Of a stretch of 64,000 bases of DNA, positions 33,108 through 42,511 are shown one piece after another (the stretch's first letter is position 1; the number at the start of each line of letters is the position of its first letter). A program made the translations under genes and the position numbers. Origin of the DNA: JADCCX01 sp031431475 (GTDB lineage Bacteria > Pseudomonadota > Alphaproteobacteria > Rhizobiales > Beijerinckiaceae). The notes below the pieces were generated by a model. That model was not told where the DNA came from. It saw only the letters and a program-made list of their open reading frames with translations, and searched no databases. Where the stretch lies: the NCBI GenBank assembly GCA_031431475.1, contig JANPDL010000018.1, positions 1 through 64,000 on the forward strand, in the 5' to 3' direction.

Positions 33108-34868
33108 ATGAATCTTTTTGCTAAGTATCAGGTCAAAGTTATTGAGATCATTGATGGTCTTTCCCGTGAGGGCCGCCTGCCAACTGGCCTGAACACGGCC
33201 CGCCTGGTGGTCGAGCCGCCACGCGATACGAGCCACGGTGATCTCGCGACCAATGCCGCCATGGTTCTGGCGAAAGATGCCGGGATGAAGCCGCGTGATC
33301 TGGCCGATCTGCTGGTGGCAGAACTCAAGAAAGATCCCGGTGTTACCAGGGCCGAAGCGGCTGGCCCCGGCTTCATAAACATCACGCTGAAACCGGCTTT
33401 GTTCGAAACAGTCGTCCGTTCAGCTGTGACGCTCGGGCCGGATTTCGGACGCAGCACCATGGGCGCGAACGCGAAGGTCAATGTCGAGTATGTTTCGGCC
33501 AATCCCACGGGGCCGATGCATGTCGGCCATTGCCGGGGCGCGGTGTTTGGTGATGCGCTCGCCAACCTGCTGGCCTTCGCCGGACATGATGTTTGCCGTG
33601 AATATTACATCAATGATGCGGGGTCGCAGGTCGATGTGCTGGCCCGTTCGGCTTATCTGCGTTATCGCGAGGCGCTTGGCGAGAATATCGGCACTATTCC
33701 TGAGGGACTGTATCCCGGCGATTACCTGAAGCCCGTGGGCGAAGCCCTTGCAAAGAATCATGGAAAAGCCCTGTTGGGTCAGCCCGAGAGCCTCTGGCTG
33801 GCAGATGTGCGGGACTTTGCCATCGACGCCATGATGGCCATGATCCGCGAGGACCTGAAGGCGTTGTCCATCACCCATGCCGTGTTCTTCTCGGAACGCT
33901 CGCTGCATCAGGGCAATGCAATCCCTGTAGCTGCGGCCATTGCCGATCTGCGCGAGCGGGGCCTGATCTACGAAGGCCGCCTGCCGCCGCCCAAGGGTGC
34001 GCCTGAATCCGATTGGGAAGACCGCGAGCAGACGCTGTTCAGGGCCACGGCATTCGGCGATGATGTCGATCGCCCGCTGATGAAATCGGATGGCAGCTAC
34101 ACGTACTTCGCTTCTGACATTGCCTACCACCGTGACAAATTTTTGCGCGGTTTCACCACTATGATCGATGTTTGGGGGGCGGATCATGGCGGTTACATCA
34201 AGCGGATGCAGGCCGCCGTGAAGGCTGTCACAGGTGGGAAAGGTAGTCTCGATGTCGAGATCTGCCAGCTCGTCAAGCTGTTGAGGGACGGGCAAGAAGT
34301 GAAGATGTCGAAGCGTGCGGGTACTTTCGTGACGCTTCGGGAAGTGGTTGATGAGGTGGGGCCGGACCCCGTGCGTTTCATGATGCTTTATCGCAAGAAT
34401 GACGCGCCCCTGGAGTTCGATCTGGCCAAGGTTGTCGAGCAATCGAAGGAAAACCCGGTGTTTTATGTGCAATATGCCCATGCGCGCTCCGCTTCGATTT
34501 TCCGGCAGGCGCGTGTTGCATTCGGGGCTGATGCATTCAGCCGTGAGGAACTGGCTGGCGCGGATTTGTCAGTGCTGTGCGATGAGTCCGAGCAGGGTGT
34601 CATGAAACTCGTGGCGCAATACCCGCGCCTGATCGAATCTGCCGCAGCAAACCGCGAGCCGCACCGGCTGGCATTTTACCTCTATGAGCTTGCGAGTTCC
34701 CTGCATGCCCTGTGGAACAAGGGCAAGGAAGTTGCGGCCTTACGCTTTGTTAATGATAAAGAGAGAGAACTGACAGCTGCCAGACTGGCTCTGGTGTGTT
34801 CGTTAATGTCTGTGCTTGGTTCGGGTTTGCAGGTGTTGGGCGTCAGCGCGCCAGAAGAAATGCGCTGA
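33108..34868 (+). CDS. argS: Arginyl-tRNA synthetase
   Basis: 586 residues, a class I synthetase charging tRNA-Arg. HIGH motif as HVGH at 138-141 in PTGPMHVGHCRGA, KMSK at 399-402 in VKMSKRAGTF, and an N-terminal Arg-tRNA-synthetase additive domain (residues 1-110). The C-terminal anticodon-binding helical domain ends SAPEEMR. I start at ATG 33108 rather than GTG 33099. It is followed by a SPOR protein and nagZ, the usual Hyphomicrobiales order. Confidence 0.97.
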   Translation: MNLFAKYQVKVIEIIDGLSREGRLPTGLNTARLVVEPPRDTSHGDLATNAAMVLAKDAGMKPRDLADLLVAELKKDPGVTRAEAAGPGFINITLKPALFETVVRSAVTLGPDFGRSTMGANAKVNVEYVSANPTGPMHVGHCRGAVFGDALANLLAFAGHDVCREYYINDAGSQVDVLARSAYLRYREALGENIGTIPEGLYPGDYLKPVGEALAKNHGKALLGQPESLWLADVRDFAIDAMMAMIREDLKALSITHAVFFSERSLHQGNAIPVAAAIADLRERGLIYEGRLPPPKGAPESDWEDREQTLFRATAFGDDVDRPLMKSDGSYTYFASDIAYHRDKFLRGFTTMIDVWGADHGGYIKRMQAAVKAVTGGKGSLDVEICQLVKLLRDGQEVKMSKRAGTFVTLREVVDEVGPDPVRFMMLYRKNDAPLEFDLAKVVEQSKENPVFYVQYAHARSASIFRQARVAFGADAFSREELAGADLSVLCDESEQGVMKLVAQYPRLIESAAANREPHRLAFYLYELASSLHALWNKGKEVAALRFVNDKERELTAARLALVCSLMSVLGSGLQVLGVSAPEEMR

Positions 34869-34907
34869 TAAACGGCAAGTGTTCCGGGCTTTGCACAATG
34901 CGTCAGA

Positions 34908-36854
34908 ATGGTGGCTACCATGAAGCAGGGTAATGCATCGAATGCGATGATGGATCTGGATGATCTGGATCGTCAGCTGAGAGCCGCAAGCGGCGCTCCG
35001 CGTCGCGCAGGCACCGATGATCCGCTGGCAGAACTGGCGCGCATTGTCGGTCAGGAAGATCCGCTCGGTGGTTCCGGTGCGGCTCGCAAGCCCGTGACCG
35101 AGCGTACGGTGCCCAGTTTCGATGACTTCCTGAAGGTTCAGCCAAGGCCATCGTCTGGCGGCATGCCGAGCCATACGCCGCCGATTGAGCCGCTTTTCCC
35201 GGACCGTCATGCCGGTCAAGATCATGCTGCATCCTTTGAGAATGAAATGACTCCTGCATTGTCGGCTGTAATGGGTCAGTTGGAAGGGCGCTCCTTGGAT
35301 ATTGGCTTGCGACCGGCATTACCGATGGAGATGTCGCTTCCCTTTGCAACGTCGGCTGCCCAACAAACCGATGCTGATATTCTGAGTGATCTTGAGGCGA
35401 GATTGGCCGCGGCGATGGATGGCGAGGTCTCCCCGTCTGTCTCACATGAATCCATCCCTCTGCCGATAGCGCAAGCCGAAGAGGTCATGCCGCTGCAACA
35501 AGAAGCACCATCGGGGGCTTCTGCATCGGGCCAGAACTTTGATGATATGCTGGCAGAGTTTGACGCGGCCATGCGCGACGTTGGCGCGGAAAAATTGCAG
35601 CCAGAGCGCATGCTTGAGCCCATTATGGTTCCGCCGCCTCCGCCAGAGGCTAAGGCGGCCTACAATGAATCGTCCGACCTTGGCATGGCGGCAGCGGGTG
35701 CAGCCGTAATTGGAGCAGGTGCTGCCGCATCGGCAGCTATGACCCAGCGCGCAGCCGGTCGTCCGCGTCGCGGCCTTATGATTGCCGGTGGCGTTATTGC
35801 CGTCGCACTGATCGGCATTGGCAGCCTGATGACATTCGGCACCGGTTCCCGGACCGGATCGGCCAAGGATGCCCCTGTGATTGCCGCCAAGCCTGGCGTC
35901 ACCAAGGAGCGCCCTGCCAATCCCGGTGGCGTCGAGGTTCCCAACCAGGACAAGGAAGTTCTGCAGCCAAGTGCTTCCCAGCAGTCAGGTACTGCCCAGC
36001 CCCGTCAGGTCGAGCGTGTGGCCCCCCGCGAGGAGCAGCCGGTTGATTTGAATCAGGCCCAGCGCGCAGCAACGGCTGAACCCGGTGCGGTTCGCCAGAT
36101 TCCAGGTGTCGTCATCGTCGCGCCGACCAGCACCACGCCTCCACCGGGCGCGCCTACGCAGCCTGTACCGCGTCCGGTTGCCTCCGTGCCTATTACGATC
36201 ACGGGGCAGCCGCCTGTCGCCGCGCCGCCACCCGCTCCTGTGGCACCTGCTCCGATTGCGGCAGCACCCGTTGCGCCCGCTCCGCTGGCCACGGCTCCCG
36301 CGACCCCGTCACCTGCCGCCCAACCTCCGGCAGCAGCCGAGCCCCGCCGCGTTCGTGCCGTGCCAATCCGTCCGGATGAGGGCGCGCCAACGCGTGCACA
36401 GGCACAACCGCGTGTCGTTCCGGCCAATCCGCGCACCGCTCCGGTTGCAACTGCGCCAGAGCCCGAAGATGCCAACGCGCCGCTGCGCATCACGCCGCAA
36501 GCCAGCCGCGCTCCCCAGCGTGCCGCTACGCCTCTCCAGCCTGGAACCGTTCCAACTTCCTCTTCGACACCGCAGACCACCCAGAGCACAACTGCTCCGG
36601 CAACCAGCGGCTCTGGCTTCACAGTCCAGCTTGCTGCCGAGGGTTCAGAGGATGCCGCACGCGCCAAGTTCAACCGGATGCGCGGGCAGTACAGCGAGAC
36701 ACTTGGGTCCCAAAACCCGAATATCCGCAGCGCTGAGGTCAATGGCCGGTCGGTGTATCGCGTGCGCGTCGGCAACATGTCGCGCGAAGAGGCCGTGAGC
36801 CTCTGCGAAAAGCTGAAATCCGATGGTGGCAGCTGTTTCGTGGCCCGCAACTGA
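34908..36854 (+). CDS. SPOR domain cell-division/envelope protein
   Basis: 648 residues. A long disordered N-terminal region, a single membrane segment near 290-312 (GLMIAGGVIAVALIGIGSLM), then a very long Pro/Ala-rich linker and a SPOR domain at 569-648 (GFTVQLAAEGSEDAAR...SCFVARN). SPOR domains bind denuded peptidoglycan at the septum, so this is probably a type II inner-membrane division-site protein. The linker could span the periplasm. ATG 34920 (MKQGN) is an alternative start. Between argS and nagZ. Confidence 0.9.
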   Translation: MVATMKQGNASNAMMDLDDLDRQLRAASGAPRRAGTDDPLAELARIVGQEDPLGGSGAARKPVTERTVPSFDDFLKVQPRPSSGGMPSHTPPIEPLFPDRHAGQDHAASFENEMTPALSAVMGQLEGRSLDIGLRPALPMEMSLPFATSAAQQTDADILSDLEARLAAAMDGEVSPSVSHESIPLPIAQAEEVMPLQQEAPSGASASGQNFDDMLAEFDAAMRDVGAEKLQPERMLEPIMVPPPPPEAKAAYNESSDLGMAAAGAAVIGAGAAASAAMTQRAAGRPRRGLMIAGGVIAVALIGIGSLMTFGTGSRTGSAKDAPVIAAKPGVTKERPANPGGVEVPNQDKEVLQPSASQQSGTAQPRQVERVAPREEQPVDLNQAQRAATAEPGAVRQIPGVVIVAPTSTTPPPGAPTQPVPRPVASVPITITGQPPVAAPPPAPVAPAPIAAAPVAPAPLATAPATPSPAAQPPAAAEPRRVRAVPIRPDEGAPTRAQAQPRVVPANPRTAPVATAPEPEDANAPLRITPQASRAPQRAATPLQPGTVPTSSSTPQTTQSTTAPATSGSGFTVQLAAEGSEDAARAKFNRMRGQYSETLGSQNPNIRSAEVNGRSVYRVRVGNMSREEAVSLCEKLKSDGGSCFVARN

Positions 36855-36868
36855 CGGATTTCTGACCT

Positions 36869-37888
36869 ATGACCTGCAAGGCCCTGATTGTCGGGTGCAC
36901 CGGCAAAGAACTTTCGCGCGAGGAAAAGGCCCTCTTCAAGGCCGAGAGGCCCTGGGGCTTCATCCTTTTCAAGCGCAATGTTGATACCCCGGATCAAGTG
37001 CGCAAGCTGGTCGACAGCTTCCGTAGGGCTGTGGGCAGGGCTGACGCCCCAGTTCTGATCGATCAGGAAGGTGGCCGCGTGCAGCGACTGGGGCCGCCGC
37101 ACTGGCCGAAGTATCCACCGGGCCGCGCCTATGGTCAGATCCAGACGAATGATCCGCTGGTGCGCCGCGAGATCGCGCGCCTTGGCGCACGGCTGATCGC
37201 CTACGATCTGAAGGCGCTTGGCATTAATGTGGATTGCGTGCCTGTACTCGATGTGCCGGTTCCCGGCGCACATGACGTGATCGGCAACCGTGCCTATGCC
37301 GATGATCCGCAGACCATCGCTGTGCTTGGACGCGCTGCCTCCGAAGGCCTGATCGCTGGCGGTGTCCTGCCTGTGATCAAGCACATTCCCGGTCATGGCA
37401 GGGCAGGGTCGGACAGCCATCTCGCCCTACCCATCGTGGACACCGCCCACAAGATTCTGTCGAAAACCGATTTCGTGCCGTTCCGGCATCTCGCTGACAT
37501 GCCGCTCGCGATGACGGCGCATGTCGTTTATTCCGCGATTGATCCCAAACATCCCGCCACGACGTCCAAAATCATGATCCGCGACATCATCCGGGGCGAA
37601 ATCGGGTACGACGGTCTTGTCATGAGCGACGACCTGTCGATGAAGGCGCTGGCCGGAGATTTTGCCATGCGCACCAAAGCTGCCCTCCGCGCCGGATGCG
37701 ATGTCGTGCTGCATTGTAACGGCGAGATGGGCGAGATGAAGCCCGTGTTCGATGCCACGCCGGAATTGCGCGGGCAGGCGAAACGGCGTGCGGAAGCGGC
37801 TCTCAAGCGCATTTCCCATGCTCCGGAGCCTTTCGATCCTGTGGAAGGCCGCGCCAGACTGGACGCCGCGCTTGCGACAATCGCCTGA
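36869..37888 (+). CDS. nagZ: Beta-N-acetylhexosaminidase NagZ
   Basis: 339 residues. A cytosolic glycoside hydrolase family 3 enzyme that releases GlcNAc from anhydromuropeptides during cell-wall recycling and so influences beta-lactamase induction. Motifs: VLIDQEGGRVQRL, VIKHIPGHGRAGSDSHLALP (the His/Asp catalytic pair) and the nucleophile in YDGLVMSDDLSMKAL. The start lies 15 bases after the SPOR gene stop, and scpA follows closely. The gene order nagZ-scpA-scpB is conserved in the order. Confidence 0.96.
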   Translation: MTCKALIVGCTGKELSREEKALFKAERPWGFILFKRNVDTPDQVRKLVDSFRRAVGRADAPVLIDQEGGRVQRLGPPHWPKYPPGRAYGQIQTNDPLVRREIARLGARLIAYDLKALGINVDCVPVLDVPVPGAHDVIGNRAYADDPQTIAVLGRAASEGLIAGGVLPVIKHIPGHGRAGSDSHLALPIVDTAHKILSKTDFVPFRHLADMPLAMTAHVVYSAIDPKHPATTSKIMIRDIIRGEIGYDGLVMSDDLSMKALAGDFAMRTKAALRAGCDVVLHCNGEMGEMKPVFDATPELRGQAKRRAEAALKRISHAPEPFDPVEGRARLDAALATIA

Positions 37889-37908
37889 AAGGGCCACATC
37901 TGGGGCTT

Positions 37909-38742
37909 GTGAAAGCCCCGGTGCGCATGGATTCCAAGGATCTCTTCGACAGTGACGCGAGCGAACGCCGGGAGGATGACCCGGCGCTAATCGTTGACGT
38001 CGATGGCTTCGAGGGACCGCTCGACCTGCTGCTGGAACTCGCACGCCGCCAGAAGGTGGACCTGCACCGCATTTCCATTCTGGCTTTGGCCGACCAGTAT
38101 CTCGTCTTTGTCGAAGCGGCACGCAAGGTTCGGCTGGAACTGGCGGCGGATTATCTCGTGATGGCGGCGTGGCTGGCCTATCTCAAATCCCGGCTGCTTT
38201 TGCCCAGAGACAAGGAAACGGATGAAGGCCCCAGTGCCGAGGAACTCGCCGGCGCATTGGCAGACCGCCTGCGCAAGCTGGAGGCAATCCGCAGGGCCGC
38301 GCAACTCCTGATGCAGCGGCCGCAGCTTGGCCTGGATATCTTCGCCCGCGGCGAGCCCGAGGACATTGTACTGGTCGAGCGCCCGTTGTGGCAGGCTACT
38401 TTGCATGACCTGCTGACGGCCTATGCCAATCAGCGCCAGAAGCATGCGCTGTCGCGCGTTACCATCACCAAGCGCTTTGTCTGGTCGCTGGCGGAAGCAC
38501 GCGAGGCCCTGGAGCTTCTCATCGGCCAGATCACGGACTGGGCGCCGATGGACAGCTATCTCATCCAGTATGCAGTCGAGCCCGCTATGCGCCGCTCCGT
38601 TTCGGCCTCCGCCTTTGCTTCCGTTCTGGAACTCGTCCGCGAAGGCCAGATGGAGATCCGTCAGGATAAAGCCTTTGAAAAGCTGTGGTTGCGGCGCAAA
38701 ACCGGGCTTTCCGCTGTGGCGTCCGATGCAACTGCGACATAA
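37909..38742 (+). CDS. scpA: Segregation and condensation protein A
   Basis: 277 residues, the kleisin subunit of the Smc-ScpAB condensin. N-terminal signature GFEGPLDLLLELARRQKVDL and SILALADQYLVFVEAA, with a C-terminal winged-helix (FASVLELVREGQMEIRQDKAF). It starts at GTG 37909, or possibly at ATG 37927 (MDSKDLFD), 21 to 39 bases after nagZ, and scpB follows 10 bases later. Confidence 0.95.
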   Translation: MKAPVRMDSKDLFDSDASERREDDPALIVDVDGFEGPLDLLLELARRQKVDLHRISILALADQYLVFVEAARKVRLELAADYLVMAAWLAYLKSRLLLPRDKETDEGPSAEELAGALADRLRKLEAIRRAAQLLMQRPQLGLDIFARGEPEDIVLVERPLWQATLHDLLTAYANQRQKHALSRVTITKRFVWSLAEAREALELLIGQITDWAPMDSYLIQYAVEPAMRRSVSASAFASVLELVREGQMEIRQDKAFEKLWLRRKTGLSAVASDATAT

Positions 38743-38751
38743 AAGACCAGT

Positions 38752-39552
38752 ATGAGTACCGCGTCCCTGCGATTCCAGCCCCCCGGCTCCGAAGACGAGA
38801 TGTCCGCCGCCATGGCGCTGGGCGCTGCCGTGCGAATCGCGGAGGCATTGCTGTTTGCGGCGCGTGAGCCGCTGTCGGAAGCGGTTCTTGTCGCGGCCAT
38901 TCCGGCACAGGTCTCTATTCGCGACGTGATGGCCCATCTCGAACCGCACTACACCTCGCGCGGCGTAAACCTCACCAAGATCAACGGCAAATGGGCGTTC
39001 CGCACCGCGCCGGACCTTGGCTATCTCATGACGAAGGAAACGGAGGAGCCCAAAAAGCTCTCCCGCGCCGCCATCGAGACGCTGTCGATCATCGCCTATC
39101 ACCAGCCGGTTACGCGCGCCGAAATCGAGGAAATTCGCGGCGTTGCCACCGCCAGGGGCACGCTCGATGTGCTGATGGAAACCAGCTGGGTGCGTATGCG
39201 TGGCCGCCGCAAGACGCCGGGCCGCCCCATCACATTCGGCACCACGGAAGGCTTCCTGTCGCATTTCGGCCTGAATGGCGTGGGTGATCTGCCCGGTCTG
39301 GATGAGCTGAAATCCGCCGGGATGTTCGATGGTCGCCTGCCCAATGGTGTCTCAATTCCGCTGCCGTCGGATGATCCGATGCTGCGTGCCGACGAGGACC
39401 CACTGGAAGGTGACGCCATCGCACTGGCCACTGAAGAGCGGATCAACACGGCGGAAACACCTCTGGAACTCGAGATGGAAGAGGCTGACGTTGTCGTCGG
39501 CATTGAGGATTTAGACCGCCTCGATCCGTTGGCTGACGAGCGCAAAGCCTGA
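38752..39552 (+). CDS. scpB: Segregation and condensation protein B
   Basis: 266 residues. Two winged-helix domains: AVRIAEALLFAAREPLSEAVL at residue 24 and LSRAAIETLSIIAYHQPVTR near 105; it dimerises and binds the ScpA kleisin in condensin. The last 70 residues form an acidic extension (EMEEADVVVGIEDLDRLDPL) typical of alphaproteobacterial ScpB. Its stop codon TGA shares a base with the ATG of the ABC gene, so the two are translationally coupled. Confidence 0.94.
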   Translation: MSTASLRFQPPGSEDEMSAAMALGAAVRIAEALLFAAREPLSEAVLVAAIPAQVSIRDVMAHLEPHYTSRGVNLTKINGKWAFRTAPDLGYLMTKETEEPKKLSRAAIETLSIIAYHQPVTRAEIEEIRGVATARGTLDVLMETSWVRMRGRRKTPGRPITFGTTEGFLSHFGLNGVGDLPGLDELKSAGMFDGRLPNGVSIPLPSDDPMLRADEDPLEGDAIALATEERINTAETPLELEMEEADVVVGIEDLDRLDPLADERKA

Positions 39553-40646
39553 TGGCCGACATCGACTTTGCCGCGCGCAGCCGTGGCCGCGCCAGCGCTG
39601 TTATTCCCGCCAGCCTGACCTTCACGGCCATTTCCAAAAGCTTCGGTAGCCGCGAAGTCATCCGCGATATCTATCTCGACATCAAACCGGCGGAGGTGAT
39701 TTGCTTGCTGGGTCCTTCGGGCTGCGGCAAGACCACGCTTTTGCGCATAGCTGCGGGAATTGAGGATCTGACCTCGGGCGAAGTGCGCATGGACGGAGTT
39801 GTGATCGCCACCGCCACATACAGCATGCCGCCGGAAAAGCGTGGCATCGGCATGGTGTTTCAGGATTACGCCCTGTTTCCGCAGATGAACGTGCTGGACA
39901 ATGTCGCCTTTGGCTTGCGCGGTATGAGCAAAGCAGAAGCGCAGTCCGCTGCCGAAGTGGCGATGGCGCGCGTCAGCCTCACGCCGCTGGCGAAGGCCTA
40001 TCCCTATATGCTGTCGGGTGGCGAGCAGCAGCGCGTGGCACTGGCGCGCGCCATCGTGCCGCGACCGCGCGTGCTGCTGATGGACGAGCCCTTCTCGAAT
40101 CTTGATCGCCGCATGCGGGATGCCGTGCGCGAGGACACGGTTGGCCTGCTGCGCGAGACGGGCGCGACGTGCATCATGGTGACGCATGATCCTGAGGAGG
40201 CCATGCGCATCGCCGACCGCATCGTGCTGATGCGCAACGGGCGGATCGTGCAGGCGGGAGCACCCGAAGAGCTCTATCGCTCGCCTGTTGATCTGGAGGC
40301 CGCGCGCTTTTTCTGCGACCTCAATGAAATCGCGTCGGTTGTGCAAGATGGCACGGCGGAAACACCGATTGGCCGCTTTCCCGCCACCGGATGGGCGGAT
40401 GGCCCTGCTTCGCTTTGCATTCGCCCGCAGGCGTTTCGCTTGCTGCCAGCGGGGCAGGGTATTCCGGCGCGTATCAAGTCGGCGCGTTTTCTGGGGGAAA
40501 TGCACATGATCGAGCTGGATGTGCAGGGTCTCGACCAGCCAGTGCGGGCCCGCGTGCGCGAAAGACCGCCTTCCGGACGCCGCAAGGAGGTTGGTCTTGC
40601 AATCGACTTTGACGAAGTCCTTGTTTTCGGGCATCAGCGCGCCTAG
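39552..40646 (+). CDS. ABC transporter ATP-binding protein, FbpC-like
   Basis: 364 residues. ATPase of the polyamine/iron/sulfate importer class. Walker A GPSGCGKTT at 54-62, signature LSGGEQQRVALARA, Walker B VLLMDEPFSNLD and switch His in VTHDPEEAM, then a C-terminal TOBE-like domain (LCIRPQAFRLLPAGQG). No permease or binding protein gene is near it, so its transport partner is unknown. It overlaps the scpB stop by one base and is followed by tatA after 57 bases; its position within the scp-tat block is unusual. Confidence 0.92.
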   Translation: MADIDFAARSRGRASAVIPASLTFTAISKSFGSREVIRDIYLDIKPAEVICLLGPSGCGKTTLLRIAAGIEDLTSGEVRMDGVVIATATYSMPPEKRGIGMVFQDYALFPQMNVLDNVAFGLRGMSKAEAQSAAEVAMARVSLTPLAKAYPYMLSGGEQQRVALARAIVPRPRVLLMDEPFSNLDRRMRDAVREDTVGLLRETGATCIMVTHDPEEAMRIADRIVLMRNGRIVQAGAPEELYRSPVDLEAARFFCDLNEIASVVQDGTAETPIGRFPATGWADGPASLCIRPQAFRLLPAGQGIPARIKSARFLGEMHMIELDVQGLDQPVRARVRERPPSGRRKEVGLAIDFDEVLVFGHQRA

Positions 40647-40703
40647 TTTTTGCAAATCATCTGGGGCGGTTTGCCGTTCCGGCGTAACAAGGGAGTATCC
40701 GCC

Positions 40704-40949
40704 ATGGGCTCATTGAGCATCTGGCATTGGCTGGTTGTCGCAGTGATTGTGCTGCTGCTGTTTGGTCGTGGCAAGATTTCCGAATTGATGGGCGATGTTG
40801 CGGGCGGCATCAAGGCCTTCAAGAAGGGCATGGCCGAAGACGAGGATGCCGTGAAAAAGGCCGAGGAAGAGAAGGCCAAGCTCGAAAGCGCCGCCACTTC
40901 CGCTGCCGATGCCGCGAAATCCGCGGCCTCAGCCGCCAAGCCCAACTGA
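40704..40949 (+). CDS. tatA: Sec-independent protein translocase TatA
   Basis: 81 residues: an N-terminal membrane helix (SIWHWLVVAVIVLLLFGRGKI), the FGRGKISELMGDVAGGIKAFKKG amphipathic helix that lines the translocation pore, and an Ala/Glu/Lys tail. TatA oligomers move folded twin-arginine substrates across the inner membrane. The ATG at 40704 has AAGGGAG upstream; the preceding in-frame sequence is not family-like. It heads the tatABC set. Confidence 0.96.
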   Translation: MGSLSIWHWLVVAVIVLLLFGRGKISELMGDVAGGIKAFKKGMAEDEDAVKKAEEEKAKLESAATSAADAAKSAASAAKPN

Positions 40950-40999
40950 CAAGGCACCGGGCGGCCTCGTGAGAGGCCTTCCAATCGGATTGGATCGCC

Positions 41000-41470
41000 A
41001 TGTTTGATATTGGGGGAGGTGAACTCCTCGTCATAGGGATCGTAGCCCTTGTCGTGATCGGCCCCAAGGAATTGCCGGGCCTGCTGCGCACGGCTGGCAA
41101 CGCCATGGGCAAGGTCCGCCGCATGGCCGCCGAATTCCGGGGGCAATTCGACGAGGCCATGCGCGAGGCCGAACTGGATCAAGCCAAGAAAGCCTTCACC
41201 GATGTCAACGACGTGGCGAAATCCGCCACCACCAGCTTCAATCCGCTCGACACGATCCGCAACGAGATCAAGGCGGTGAAGGACGAGATCAAGGGGACAC
41301 CTGCGGATACCGCCGCCGCGTTGCCCGATCCGGTCATTGATCTGCCGCCGCCCGCACCGCCCGTGAACATCATGGCGGAAGCTCCGCCCGCGCCTCCTGC
41401 TGAGCCCGCATCGAAACCAAAGCGGACCCGCAAGAAGGTGGCCGAAGCGACGCCCGGATCGGCCGCATGA
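41000..41470 (+). CDS. tatB: Sec-independent protein translocase TatB
   Basis: 156 residues: a short helix at the N-terminus (MFDIGGGELLVIGIVALVVIG), the FGPKELP-like PKELPGLLRTAG motif and an amphipathic RRMAAEFRGQFDEAM helix. A long Pro/Ala-rich tail ends in KPKRTRKKVAEATPGSAA. TatB forms the receptor complex with TatC that recognises twin-arginine signals. The start of tatC overlaps its stop (ATGA). Confidence 0.96.
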   Translation: MFDIGGGELLVIGIVALVVIGPKELPGLLRTAGNAMGKVRRMAAEFRGQFDEAMREAELDQAKKAFTDVNDVAKSATTSFNPLDTIRNEIKAVKDEIKGTPADTAAALPDPVIDLPPPAPPVNIMAEAPPAPPAEPASKPKRTRKKVAEATPGSAA

Positions 41471-42285
41471 CCACAGACACCGAAAAGAAGCCGGGGCAGG
41501 ACGACATCGACGCGTCCAAAGCGCCGTTGATGGATCACCTGATCGAATTGCGCGGACGGCTGATCAAGGCACTGATCGGCTTCTTCGTGATGTTCATCAT
41601 CTCCTTCGCCTTCTCCGGGCAGATATTCCAGATTCTGCTTGGCCCCTACGCTTGGGCAGCGGGCGGCCTGGACAAGGTGGCCGCGCAGTACACCCACGCG
41701 CTGGAGCCGCTGTTCACCCAGATCAAGATCGGCGTGTTCGGCGGCCTGTTCCTGTCCTTTCCCGTGATCGCCACGCAAATCTACAAGTTTGTGGCACCCG
41801 GCCTCTACAAGAACGAGAAAGACGCGTTCCTGCCCTACCTGATTGCGACGCCGGTGTTCTTCTTCCTTGGCGCGCTGGTGGTGTACTTCGTCGCCATGCC
41901 GCTGCTCATGCGCTTTTCGCTGGCCCAGCAGGTGTTGCCCGGCACCGAAGGCATGGCCGCGATCCGGCTCGATGCCAAGATCGGCGAGTATCTCGACCTG
42001 ATCACGCAACTGATCCTGGCCTTCGGCATCACCTTCCAGTTGCCGGTGATCCTGACGCTGCTGGCCCGCGCCGGCATCATCGATTCGAAGTTCCTGATCG
42101 AAAAGCGCCGCTACGCCATCCTCGTGGTCTTCGTCATCGCCGCCGTTCTGACGCCACCCGACGTGATTTCCCAGTTCGCCCTTGCGATCCCGACCCTGCT
42201 TCTCTACGAACTCGCCATTCTCTCCGTGAAATTCGTGGAGAAGGACAAGGCGAAGCCGAAAGACGACGAAAAGTCGGCAACCTGA
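41467..42285 (+). CDS. tatC: Sec-independent protein translocase TatC
   Basis: 272 residues with six membrane helices. Family marks are MDHLIELRGRLIKALIG at residue 18, the VFGGLFLSFPVIATQIYKFVAPGLYKNEK loop region, and the acidic residue used for signal recognition. TatC docks the twin-arginine signal peptide; substrates in the window may include the multicopper-oxidase-like protein. It ends before a REP-type repeat. Confidence 0.97.
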   Translation: MTTDTEKKPGQDDIDASKAPLMDHLIELRGRLIKALIGFFVMFIISFAFSGQIFQILLGPYAWAAGGLDKVAAQYTHALEPLFTQIKIGVFGGLFLSFPVIATQIYKFVAPGLYKNEKDAFLPYLIATPVFFFLGALVVYFVAMPLLMRFSLAQQVLPGTEGMAAIRLDAKIGEYLDLITQLILAFGITFQLPVILTLLARAGIIDSKFLIEKRRYAILVVFVIAAVLTPPDVISQFALAIPTLLLYELAILSVKFVEKDKAKPKDDEKSAT

Positions 42286-42300
42286 GTCGGATTTTTGGAC

Positions 42301-42441
42301 TGCATCAGCACCGTGCGTCCTTCGAGACGCGCGCTTCGCGGCTCCTCAGGATGAGGAATCTTGAGGGCTGCAATCCTCAATAGTCCTCATGCTGAGGAGG
42401 TGTTCTTGCGCCGTCTCGAAGCACGTGCGGTGCCCATGCAA
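42301..42441. repeat. Paired inverted REP-type element
   Basis: An inverted pair built like the one at 21967-22109: TGCATCAGCACCGTGCGTC...CTCCTCAGGATGAGGA, a short spacer, then TCCTCATGCTGAGGA...GTCTCGAAGCACGTGCGG...CATGCAAC. It lies between tatC and serS. Confidence 0.8.
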
Positions 42442-42445
42442 CATT

Positions 42446-42483
42446 TTCTGGATTGCTTCGCCGCTGCGCTTCTCGCAATGACG
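42446..42483. repeat. Second REP family (GGATTGCTTCG type)
   Basis: TCTGGATTGCTTCGCCGCTG followed by CGCTTCTCGCAATGACGGG. The ends ATTGC and GCAAT pair across a GC-rich centre. This short inverted element is common between genes in alphaproteobacteria. It directly abuts the larger paired element. Confidence 0.55.
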
Positions 42484-42511
42484 GGCAGCCAATAGAAATC
42501 AGGCGACTCAC

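Noticed and set aside
31809..33236. 475-codon frame antisense to the dGTPase gene
   Set aside because: Sense protein shows HD-domain metal ligands; the antisense product has no domain.
36053..37420. 455-codon frame antisense to the SPOR gene and nagZ
   Set aside because: Sense genes are supported by SPOR and GH3 motifs.
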